Below, in pieces: positions 10,004 to 21,482 of a DNA stretch of 64,000 nt. The stretch's first letter is position 1, and every line of letters begins with the position of its first letter. The position numbers and the translations under genes are program-made. Below the pieces are notes generated by a model. It was not told the DNA's origin and did not search any database. It saw only the letters and a list, made by a program, of their open reading frames with translations. This DNA is from Streptomyces sp. Tue 6430 (lineage in GTDB: Bacteria; Actinomycetota; Actinomycetes; Streptomycetales; Streptomycetaceae), in NCBI GenBank assembly GCA_021568835.1, contig JAKGSH010000010.1, positions 4,836,001 through 4,900,000 of the forward strand. Reading direction: 5' to 3'.

Positions 10004-10171
10004 TGCTCATTCGGCCCGGGGGTGGGTGTCAAGGGACCCCACGGTAACGACGGGGACTCGTGGTCGTCATTTCAAGTCGGGTATGAGCGCGGACCGATCC
10101 CGAACGGCTCGGAGGAATCTTGGGAACGACCCTTGTGCACCCCCATGCCTTCACTTAACCTCACTGCAACA

Positions 10172-10185
10172 TCGAAGCGCTTCGA
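10172..10185. promoter_or_regulatory. LacI-family operator upstream of the transporter operon
   Basis: Second exact copy of TCGAAGCGCTTCGA, 151 bp before the binding-protein gene. Together with 9990-10003 it places the divergent GH3 gene and the transporter operon under one regulator. The rest of 9954-10336 holds no gene; I could not identify a convincing minus-10/minus-35 pair in it. Confidence 0.8.
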
Positions 10186-10336
10186 CGATCCTTCGACAGT
10201 GCGGAGCCGCCGCCCTCGGGTGGACAGCCCTCCGACGACCGGGGAACGGGGCGCTTCAGCTCAGCCAGTTCCACTCGAGACACCGCAGCCGACGGCCACC
10301 GCCGGGTGTCCTGGTGCGCCATGAAGGGTTGACGCA

Positions 10337-12030
10337 ATGACGCCGAACGCCGCTTCCCCCTCCGCAGGTCCCTCCGGACCCTCCAGGAGAAGCTTCCTCG
10401 CCTCCACGGCGGTCGCCACCGCAGCGGTGGCCGGCGGGATGCCGCTGCTCGCCGCCTGCGGCGGAGGGCAGGAAGGGAGCAAGGACGGCACGACCTCCGG
10501 GAAGGCGGCCGAGAAGCTTCTCCCGACGTTCGTGGCGTCCAGCGTCGTCGTGCCGGACCTCCCCTCGAAGAACGGCTCGTCGGCCGGCTTCACCAAGGCG
10601 ATCGACCTGGGCGCCCTGAAGACCTCGGTACCGAAGAAGCTCGGCGGCGGCAGCCAGCTGAAGATCATGGCGCCGATGTGGGGCAGCCCGCCCTCCAACG
10701 ACAACCCGTACTACACGGCCGTGAACGAGGCCGTCGGCGTCAAGGTCACCTGGCAGAACCAGGACGGCAACACCTACGACGAGAAGCTGGGCGCCGTCCT
10801 CGCCTCCAGCGACCTCCCGGACGTGGTGGTCGTCCCGGGCTGGAACCTGAACGGCAAGATACCCAGCGCCATCAACGCCAAGTTCGCCGACCTCGGTCCC
10901 TACCTGTCCGGCGACAAGGTCAAGGCGTATCCGAACCTCGCGGCGGTGCCGACCGACGCCTGGCAGCGCTCCATCTTCGGCGGCCAGCTGCGCGCCGTCC
11001 CGATGCCCGCCTCGTACGTCACGAACATCGTGCCCTTCTACCGCAAGGACATCTTCGACGCGAAGGGCTACGAACTCCCCAAGACCGCCGACGAGTTCCT
11101 GGCCTGGGCGAAGGAGGCCACCGACGCCAGGGCGAAGGTGTGGGCCTGCGACGACCTGAAGTGGACCGCCTTCAACATCTACGGCGTCCTCAACGGCAGC
11201 GACAAGGCACTGTGGTGGGACCTCAGGGACGGCAAGCTCGTCAACCGCATCGAGACCGACGAGTACCTCGAAGCCCTGGAGTGGATGCGCAAGCTCTACT
11301 CGGCCGACGTGGTCCACCCCGACGCCAAGGCCGTCAAGGGCGACGCGTCCAACCGCTTCACCGCCGGCCAGTCCCTCGTCTTCAACGGCGACATCTCCTA
11401 CTGGTACGCCTCGACGGCCGAACAGCGCATCCAGAAGACCGGCTTCGAGATGGGCGCGTTCGACATCTTCGCCCCCGACGGCGGCGCCCCCACGCTGTGG
11501 GCGACGCAGCCCGCGGGCATCTTCACCTTCGTCAACAAGAAGGCGTCCAAGCAGCAGATCAAGGACTTCCTGGCGCTCGCCAACTTCTGCGCCGCGCCGT
11601 ACGGCACCAAGGAGTACATGCTCAGCGTCTACGGCGTCGAGGGCACCGACTACACGCTGAAGGACGGCCTGCCCACGAAGACCACCAAGGGCAACAACGA
11701 GGTCTTCGGCGCCTACGACTACACCGGCGACCCGGCCTCCTACCTCGCCCACCCGACCTCCCCGAGATCGCCAAGCTCCAGGTCGAGTGGCAGCAGCGCA
11801 TGGGAGCCTTCACCAAGAAGTCCTCCTTCTACGGCCTGACCATCACCGAGCCGAATCGCTTCACCAACCTCGCCAACGACTTCGAGCAGCTGGAGGACGA
11901 CGTCGTCCGTGGCCGCAAGAAGATCAGCGACGTCCAGCAGGCCGTGTCCGACTGGAAGTCCAAGGGCGGCGACGGGCTGCGCGACTGGTACAAGAAGCTG
12001 CTCGACGACAACGGCTCCGCGGCCAACTGA
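10337..12030 (+). CDS. Sugar ABC transporter substrate-binding lipoprotein, one apparent frameshift
   Basis: About 564 residues, extracellular solute-binding protein of the large LplA-like class that captures oligosaccharides outside the cell. The N-terminus has a twin-arginine motif (SRRSFLAST) and a lipobox LAAC with the modified cysteine at residue 41. AAGGG at 10324-10328 is the ribosome site. The frame breaks at the CCC run 11752-11754; restoring one base joins SYLAHP to DLPEIAKLQVEWQQR and carries the protein to the TGA at 12030. First gene of an operon with two permeases and several glycoside hydrolases, which points to xylogluco-oligosaccharides as ligand. Confidence 0.88.
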
Positions 12031-12056
12031 CCCAGGGCTGAGGCAAGGAGAAAGCC

Positions 12057-13091
12057 GTGTCCCATAGCACGGTGCCTCGGTCCAGGGCCGGGGCGAAGAC
12101 CGACGAGGGGACCGCGGTGGCGTCCAGCGGCGCCGCCGGGCCCCAGGGCGAGCAGCCCTCGGGGAAGCTGAGCATCCGGCTCAGGTTCAGACGCGACCGC
12201 ACGCTGATCCTGATGACCCTGCCGGCCATCCTGCTGCTACTCGTCTTCAACTACATTCCGATCTTCGGCAATGTGGTCGCGTTCCAGGACTACGACCCGT
12301 ACCTCAGCGACAACGGCTTCATCGCCATGTTCGAGAGCCCCTGGGTCGGCTTCGAGCAGTTCGAGCGGATTTTCCAGGACTCCGGCTTCTGGCACGCCGT
12401 GCAGAACACGCTCGTGCTGTTCTCACTCCAGCTCGTGCTGTTCTTCCCCATCCCGATCCTGCTCGCCCTGGTCATCAACAGCGTGATCAGGCCCCGGGTC
12501 CGGGCGGTCGCCCAGGCGATCATGTACCTGCCCCACTTCTTCTCGTGGGTGCTGGTCGTCACCGTCTTCCAGCAGATCTTCGGCGGCGCCGGCATCATCG
12601 CGCAGACTCTGCGCCAGCACGGCCACAACGGCTTCGACCTGATGACCGACCCGGGGATCTTCAAGTTCCTGGTGACCGCCGAGGGCGTCTGGAAGGACGC
12701 CGGCTGGGGCATCATCGTCTTCCTCGCCGCGCTCTCCGCCGTCTCCAACGACCTGTACGAGGCCGCCGCGATGGACGGCGCCGGACGCTGGCGCCGTATG
12801 TGGCACATCACGCTTCCCGCACTGCGCCCGGTGATCGCCCTGCTGCTGGTGCTGCGCGTCGGCGACGCCCTCACGGTCGGATTCGAGCAACTCCTGCTCC
12901 AACGCGACTCGGTGGGCCCAGGTGCCTCCGAGGTCCTCGACACCTACGTGTGGTGGAACGGCATCCGCAACCAGGACTTCAGCTACGCCGCCGCCGCCGG
13001 CCTGATCAAGGGCGTGGTCGGTCTGGCCCTCGTGCTGACCGCGAACAAGGTCGCCCATCTCATGGGTGAGCAGGGGGTGTACAAGAAGTGA
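12057..13091 (+). CDS. Sugar ABC transporter permease 1 (LplB/UgpA type)
   Basis: A 344-residue inner-membrane permease with a 45-residue hydrophilic N-terminus and about six transmembrane segments. The cytoplasmic EAA loop that contacts the ATPase reads YEAAAMDGAGRWRRMWHITLP. The GTG start follows AAGGAG. The gene begins 26 bp after the binding protein and its stop overlaps the next start (GTGA), so the two permeases are translationally coupled. Confidence 0.92.
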   Translation: MSHSTVPRSRAGAKTDEGTAVASSGAAGPQGEQPSGKLSIRLRFRRDRTLILMTLPAILLLLVFNYIPIFGNVVAFQDYDPYLSDNGFIAMFESPWVGFEQFERIFQDSGFWHAVQNTLVLFSLQLVLFFPIPILLALVINSVIRPRVRAVAQAIMYLPHFFSWVLVVTVFQQIFGGAGIIAQTLRQHGHNGFDLMTDPGIFKFLVTAEGVWKDAGWGIIVFLAALSAVSNDLYEAAAMDGAGRWRRMWHITLPALRPVIALLLVLRVGDALTVGFEQLLLQRDSVGPGASEVLDTYVWWNGIRNQDFSYAAAAGLIKGVVGLALVLTANKVAHLMGEQGVYKK

Positions 13092-14050
13092 GCGCTGTCA
13101 TCGACCAGCCCGACACGCCCGCCGCGCCCGGCCGGGCCGCGCCCAAGCCGAGCCTGTGGGCGGCCCCGGAGCGGCCGGCCTGGGAGGAAGAGCCCTCGAA
13201 GGCGGGCCTCGCCGGCAAGGGGATCGTCCTCACCCTGGCCTGCTTCGCGATCATCTTCCCGCTGTGGATCGTCATCGTCACCAGCCTCTCGTCGAAGAAG
13301 ACCATCGACGCGACCGGCGGCCTGGTGGTGATCCCCAAGGACATCACCTTCGTCGCCTACCAGGAACTCCTCAGCGGCGGTCAGGTCCAGCGCGCCGCCC
13401 TGGTCAGCATGGGCGTGACCCTGTTCGGCACGCTGTTCAGCATGACGGTGTCCGTCCTGTGCGCCTACGGCCTCTCGCGGGTCGGCTCTCTCGGTCACCG
13501 CTGGTTCCTGATGCTGCTCCTCGCCACCATGTTCTTCGGCGCAGGCCTCATTCCGACGTACCTGCTGGTGCAGGGACTCGGGCTGACCGACACCTACCTC
13601 GCGCTGATCCTGCCCAGTGCCGTGAGCGTCTTCAACATCCTGGTCCTGCGCTCGTTCTTCATGGGCATCTCGCCGGAGCTCATCGACAGCGCCCGTATCG
13701 ACGGGGCCGGGGACTGGCGGATTCTCTGGAAGATCGTCATGCCGTTGTCGCGGGCAGTGCTCGCGGTGATCGGGCTCTTCTACGCGGTCGGGTACTGGAG
13801 CGCCTGGTTCAACGCGTCGATCTATCTGAGTGACCAGGACATGATGCCGCTGCAGAACGTCATGATCCAGCTCGTCCAGAAGCAGGAACGGCCGATCGGA
13901 CTGGCCACTCAGATCAACACTGGTCAACTCCATCCGCTCGCCGTGCAGATGGCCGTGATGGTGCTGGCCCTGGTGCCGGTTGCGGTGCTTTCGCCGTTCG
14001 TGCAGAGGCACTTCAAGAAGGGCATGCTGACCGGCGCGGTCAAGGGCTGA
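13088..14050 (+). CDS. Sugar ABC transporter permease 2 (YtcP/MalG type)
   Basis: A 320-residue permease, second half of the heterodimeric channel. It has six transmembrane segments and the EAA-like loop IDSARIDGAGDWRILWKIVMP. No ATP-binding subunit follows; in Streptomyces such importers usually share the multi-sugar ATPase MsiK encoded elsewhere, which is known biology and not visible here. Confidence 0.92.
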   Translation: MSAVIDQPDTPAAPGRAAPKPSLWAAPERPAWEEEPSKAGLAGKGIVLTLACFAIIFPLWIVIVTSLSSKKTIDATGGLVVIPKDITFVAYQELLSGGQVQRAALVSMGVTLFGTLFSMTVSVLCAYGLSRVGSLGHRWFLMLLLATMFFGAGLIPTYLLVQGLGLTDTYLALILPSAVSVFNILVLRSFFMGISPELIDSARIDGAGDWRILWKIVMPLSRAVLAVIGLFYAVGYWSAWFNASIYLSDQDMMPLQNVMIQLVQKQERPIGLATQINTGQLHPLAVQMAVMVLALVPVAVLSPFVQRHFKKGMLTGAVKG

Positions 14051-14112
14051 AGCCCGGGCGGGTGCGTGAGGGGGAGCTTCTGCGGGTTCCCGGCGGCGGG
14101 TCCGTCGTGGCC

Positions 14113-14138
14113 GGTCGCGCAGTTCCCCGCGCCCCTGG
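14113..14138 (+). repeat. REP-like element (GGTCGCGCAGTTCCCCGCGC type)
   Basis: A 26-bp sequence ending CGCGCCCCTGG in the 130-bp gap between the permease and the GH74 gene. A near-identical copy lies in opposite orientation at 32024-32049. I recognise the sequence as frequent in Streptomyces intergenic regions. Confidence 0.55.
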
Positions 14139-14180
14139 ACAGGTCTCCCCACTCCCCTTCTGCAGAACGAGGTGTATGTC

Positions 14181-16393
14181 ATGCACGCGTCCAATTTGAG
14201 TAGACGTGCCGTTCTCGCCGGGACCGCGGCCGCCGCCGCGCTCACCGCAGTCCCCGTGCTCCAGGGTCGTGCGTACGGCGCCGAATTCGCCGCCACCCCG
14301 ACCTACCGCTGGCATACCGCCGTCATCGGCGGCACCGGATTCGTCACCGGCGTTCTCTTCCATCCGTCCGTCCCCGGTCTCGCCTACGCCCGCACGGACA
14401 TCGGCGGCGCCTACCGCTGGGACGACCGCACCGCCCGCTGGACCCCCCTCACCGACCACCTCGGCTGGGACGACTGGAACCTCCTCGGCGTCGAGGCCCT
14501 CGCCGTCGACCCGGCGCACCCGGACCGCCTCTACCTGGCCCTCGGCACCTACGCCCAGTCCTGGGCCGGCAACGGCGCGGTCCTGCGCTCCGAGGACCGC
14601 GGCGCCACCTGGACGCGCACCGACCTCACCGTGAAGCTCGGCGCCAACGAGGACGGCCGGGGCACGGGCGAGCGCCTCCTGGTGGACCCGCGCGACAGCG
14701 ACACCCTCTGGCTGGGGACCCGGCACGACGGCCTCCTGAAGTCCACGGACCGGGGCGCCACCTGGAAGGCGGCGGACACCTTCCCGGCGACCGCGGACCC
14801 CACCGGGCAGGGCGTCACCCTCCTCGTCGCGGCCGGCCGCACCCTCTACGCCGGCTGGGGCGACTCCGACGGCACGACGCCCAACCTCTTCCGGACCGCC
14901 GACGGCACCACCTGGGAGCCCGTCCCCGGACAGCCCGCCGGCACCGCAGCGAAGGTCCCGGTCCGGGCCGCGTACGACCGGCACGCGCGTGAGCTGTACG
15001 TGACGTACGCCGACGCCCCCGGCCCCAACGGCCAGTCCGACGGCAGCGTGCACAAGCTGGCCACGGCGAGCGGCCGTTGGACCGAGGTCACACCGGTGAA
15101 GCCCGGCGGTACCACGAGCGACGGTTCGGCCGACCGCTTCGGCTACGGCGGGGCCGCCGTGGACGCCCGCCGCCCCGGCACCGTCGTCGTCTCCACCAAC
15201 AACCGCTGGGCGGCGGTCGACACCCTGTACCGCAGCACCGACGGCGGCCGCACCTGGACCTCCCTCAAGGACACCGCCGTCCTCGACGTGTCGGAGACCC
15301 CCTACCTCGAGTGGGGTGAGGAGCGGCCCAAGTTCGGCTGGTGGATCCAGGCCGTCGCCGTCGACCCGTACGACTCGCGGCACGTCGTGTACGGCACCGG
15401 CGCGACCCTCTACGGCACCCGGGACCTCAAGCACTGGGCCCCGCGGATCCGCGGCCTGGAGGAGACGTCCGTGCGCCACCTGATCTCGCCCCCGGCCGGG
15501 CGGGCGCACCTGATCAGCGGCTGCGGGGACATCGGCGTGCTGTACCACGACCGGCTCACCGCCTCGCCCTCCCGCGGCATGGCCACGAACCCCGTCTTCG
15601 GCACGGCCACGGGACTGGCGCTGGCCGCGGCCAGGCCGTCGTACGTCGTGCGCACCGGCTGGGGGGACCAAGGCAACGGCGCCCGCTCCGACGACGGCGG
15701 GCGCACCTGGACGCCCTTCGCGGCCCAGCCCGCCCTCGGCAGGGACGCGCCGGGGCCGATCGCCGTCAACACCGACGGCAGCGTGCTGCTGTGGGTGTTC
15801 GTGCACTGGGACGGCACCAGGTACCCCGCCCACCGCTCCGCCGACAACGGCGCCACCTGGTCCGAGGTCCCCTCCTTCCCCAAGGGCGCCACACCGGTCG
15901 CCGACCCGGCCGACCCCACCCGCTTCTACGCGTACGACACCGACACCGGGACGCTCTTCGCCAGCACCGACGGCGGCCTGACCTTCACCCCGCGCGCCAC
16001 CGGACTGCCCTCCGGAGACAGCCAGTTCGAGCTGGTCGCGGCGCCCGGCCGGTCCGGCGACCTGTGGCTGAGCACCAAGGGGAACGGGCTCCACCGGTCC
16101 ACGGACGGCGGCGCGACCTTCTCGAAGGTCGCCGGCCCCGGGGCCTCGTACACCCTCGGCTTCGGCAGGGCGGCCCGCGGCGCCTCCTACCCGGCGCTCT
16201 ACCTGGTCGGAGCCATCGGGGCGAGCACCGCCGTGTACCGCTCCGACGACGAGGCGAAGAGCTGGGTGCGGATCAACGACGACGCCCACCAGTGGGGCTG
16301 GACCGGCGAGACGATCACGGGTGACCCACGGGTGTACGGCCGGGTCTACCTCGCCACCAACGGGCGCGGCATCCAGTACGGGGAGCCCGTCTG

Positions 16394-16394
<1 letters not shown>
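14181..16394 (+). CDS. GH74 xyloglucanase, Tat-secreted
   Basis: A 737-residue protein with a twin-arginine signal (SRRAVLAG, residues 7-14) and a double beta-propeller made of BNR-type repeats such as RSEDRGATWTRT, KSTDRGATWKA and RSTDGGRTWTS. GH74 marks are ARTDIGGAYRWD, whose aspartate (Asp73) matches a catalytic position of the family, and LGVEALAVDPAHPDRLYLALGTY. GH74 enzymes hydrolyse the beta-1,4-glucan backbone of xyloglucan. Start chosen at ATG 14181 with GAGG at 14169-14172; GTG 14172 is the alternative. The stop overlaps the next start by one base, so it is co-translated with GH42. Confidence 0.9.
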
Positions 16395-18411
<2,017 letters not shown>

Positions 18412-18415
<4 letters not shown>

Positions 18416-20604
18416 CCGCCGGCCCCGTCCACGGCACCTGGGAACCGCGCCCGGCCGCCCGCTGGGAGGACGGCTTCCTCAGCGGCAACGGCCACCACGG
18501 CGCCCTCGTGTTCGGCGCACCGGACGACGAGCGCGTCGTCGTCACCCACCACACCCTCGTCCGCCCCAACGGCGCCGAACACGCCGCACCCCCGCGACTC
18601 GCCGCCGAACTCCCCGGTCTCCAGGACCGGTTGCTCGCCGGAGACCTCGCGGCGGCCGAGGACTTCACCGACGGACGCCCCCTGCAATGGGTGCAGCCCT
18701 TCCACCCCGCCTTCCAGATCCGGCTCCGGCGGCCGGACGCCGACGCCCGCGACTACCGCCGTGCCGTCGACTTCCGCACCGGCGAGGTCACCACCGCCAC
18801 CGCCGACTGGACCAGCCGCGTCCTCGTCTCCCGCGCGGACGACGTCATCGTCCAGCAGGTCACCGCCCCGGCACTCACCCTCGACATCACCCTGGACCAC
18901 CGGCTCCCGAACGCGCCCGCCCGCCTGGGCGTCGGCCACGGCGCACTGCTCACCCCGGAGGGCGCCGTCCTCAGCCTCCGCGCCCGCTACCCGGACAGCG
19001 ACCGCGGGTACACCGGCGTCACGCTCCTCGCGGTGACCGGCGGCCGGCTCTCCCTCGCCGCCCCCGGCGCCCGCGTCGAGGGCGCCGACTCCGTCCTGCT
19101 CCTCACCCGCGTCCGCCGACACACCGGCGACCTCGACGTCACCGAGGAGACCCGCGCCCTGCGCGCCGTCCTCGCCGGACGCACGTACGACGACCTCCGC
19201 GACCGCCACACGGCACTCCACCGCACCGCCTACGAGCGGGTCTCCCTCGACCTCGCCGCCGACCCGGCCGAACGCGCCCTGCCCGGCTCGGAGCTGCTCG
19301 CGCGCCCCGGCGGCACGGCACTCCTGGAACGCCTCTTCGCGGCCGGCCGCTACCACCTCCTCAGCGCCAGCGGCCTCCTCCCGCCCCGCCTCACCGGCCT
19401 GTGGACCGGCGACTGGGACACGGCCTGGGCCGGCGCGTTCACCACCGACGCCAACCTCAACCTCCAGACGGCGTCCGCGGCGGCCGCCGCCCTGCCCGAG
19501 GTCACCGCGGCCCTCGCCGCCCTCGTCCACCGCCAACGGGACGACTGGCGGGAGAACGCCCGCGCGATCTTCGGCGCCCGGGGGATCGTCGCCCCGCCGC
19601 ACACCGACGGCGAGTCGGGACTGACCTACCACTTCAGCCGCGAGTACCCCCTCCACCTGTGGACGGCCGGCGCCGACTGGCTGCTCAAGCCGCTCGTCGA
19701 CCACGACGAGACGCACGGCGGACACGACCCCCGCACCGCCGCCGCGCTCGCCGAGACCGCCCTGTTCTACGAGGACTTCCTCACCCGCACCGACGCCGAC
19801 GGACACCTCGTCGTCGTGCCGTCCTACTCACCGGAGAACCGGCCCGCGGGCGGCAGCTGGGGCGCGGTCAACGCGGCCATGGACCTCTCCGCCGCCCGGC
19901 ACGCCCTGCGCACCGCCGCCGCCTACCACCCGCAGGACGCGGCCCGCCTGCGGGCCCTTGCCGACCGGCTCCCGCCGCACCGGACCAACGCCGACGGCGC
20001 CCTCGCCGAATGGGCCTGGCCCGGCCTCGGCGACACCTACGACCACCGCCACCTCAGCCACCTGTACGCCGTCTGGCCCCTCGACGAGATCAACCCCTAC
20101 GACACGCCCGCGCTCGCGGCCGCCGCCCACCGCGCGCTCGCACTGCGCGGCACCGAGAACGACTCCGCGCACGGCCACCTCCACCACGCGCTGATCGCGG
20201 CCCGGCTGCGCGACGGCCGGCGCGTCGGCGAGGCGCTCACCCGGGTGCTGGAGGGCGACTTCTTCCACACCTCCCTGATGAGCGCCCACTACCCCCACCG
20301 CGACGTCTACAACGCGGACGCCGCCCACACCCTGCCCGCCGTCGTCATCGAGGCACTCGTCCAGTCGACCCCCGACCGGCTGGTCCTGCTGCCCGCCCCC
20401 GTCCCGGCCCTCCCGGCGGGCGAACTCAGGGGCGTGCGGACCCGGTTCGGCGCCGAACTCGACCTCGCCTGGGACCCCGACGGAGCCCGCGCCGTCCTGC
20501 GGCCGCACCGCACGCACCGCATCGAAGTCCGGACTTCCTCCGGCCCGGAGCCGCTCGACCTCGTCGCCGGAGAAGACCACGTCCTCACCCTGGGGACGTG
20601 GTAG
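18412..20604 (+). CDS. GH95 alpha-L-fucosidase (or alpha-L-galactosidase)
   Basis: A 730-residue GH95 enzyme. Family marks are the N-terminal GNGHHGALVFG, the catalytic-site ANLNLQTA with the two asparagines used by this inverting family, SYSPEN with its glutamate, and HRHLSHLYAVWP. In xyloglucan it would remove the terminal alpha-1,2-L-fucose from the galactose side chain before the neighbouring GH42 enzyme acts. GH95 also contains alpha-L-galactosidases, so exact specificity is open. No signal peptide. The start overlaps the GH42 stop (ATGA). Confidence 0.85.
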
Positions 20605-20652
20605 CCCCCCCCGCACATCCCCCCGTATCCCCCCACCCATGGAAGGGACACC

Positions 20653-21366
20653 ATGGCACCTCGCACCCTCGGCAGGGTCACCAAGGCCCTGCTCGCCCCC
20701 GCCCTGGCGCTCGGCGCCACCGTCGGCCTCGCCGCCGCCCCCGCCCAGGCGGCCGTCTGGAACTCCTGCGACCAGTGGGGCAACACCAGCATCGACGGCT
20801 ACACCCTCTACAACAACATCTGGGGCTCCGGCGCCGGCAGCCAGTGCGTCTGGGCCAACTCCGGCACCGACTGGGGCGTCTGGGCCGACCACCCGAACAC
20901 CGGCGGCATCAAGTCCTACCCGAACGCCAAGAAGGTGATCAACAAGACGATCACCTCGCTCTCCTCCCTCACCAGCAGCTACAACGTCACCGTCCCGTCG
21001 TCCGGCGCCCACAACTCCTCGTACGACATCTGGGACACCGACCACGACTACGAGATCATGCTCTGGGTCAACAAGACCGGGGCCGTCGGACCCCTCGGCA
21101 CCTCGCAGGGCACCGTGACGCTGGGCGGTCACACCTGGACCGTGTACAAGGGCAGCAACGGCGCCAACGAGGTGTTCTCGTTCATCCGCACCTCGAACTC
21201 GTCGTCCGGCACCGTGAACATCCTGCCCATCCTCAAGTGGATCAAGGACACCAAGGGCTGGATGGGCAACGAGACCATCGGCGACGTCCAGTTCGGCTTC
21301 GAGATCACCTCGTCCGCGGGCGGCCTGAACTTCCAGACCGACAACCTCACCGTCAGCAGCAGTTGA
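20653..21366 (+). CDS. GH12 endo-glucanase/xyloglucanase, secreted (copy 1)
   Basis: A 237-residue secreted GH12 protein. A Sec signal of about 33 residues ends at AQA. The jelly-roll domain has the nucleophile Glu134 in YEIMLWVN and acid/base Glu217 in QFGFEITS. The family cuts beta-1,4-glucans, often including xyloglucan. Lies 48 bp after GH95 in the same direction with GGAAGGG as ribosome site, so it is probably the last gene of the operon. No carbohydrate-binding module is attached. Confidence 0.88.
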   Translation: MAPRTLGRVTKALLAPALALGATVGLAAAPAQAAVWNSCDQWGNTSIDGYTLYNNIWGSGAGSQCVWANSGTDWGVWADHPNTGGIKSYPNAKKVINKTITSLSSLTSSYNVTVPSSGAHNSSYDIWDTDHDYEIMLWVNKTGAVGPLGTSQGTVTLGGHTWTVYKGSNGANEVFSFIRTSNSSSGTVNILPILKWIKDTKGWMGNETIGDVQFGFEITSSAGGLNFQTDNLTVSSS

Positions 21367-21482
21367 CCGTACGGGGCGGGGCCGCGCGGCACGCGTGAGC
21401 GGCCCCGCCCCACCGGTGCGGCGCGGCCGGCCCTTCCTCCCTCCCCGGGACGGGACCGGCCGCGCTTCCTCGTCCGCCGCGA

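Noticed and set aside
9954..10010. ATG at 10010 as the GH3 start
   Set aside because: The extra 19 codons would contain the 14-bp LacI operator and there is no ribosome site; GTG 9953 has AAGGGA in place.
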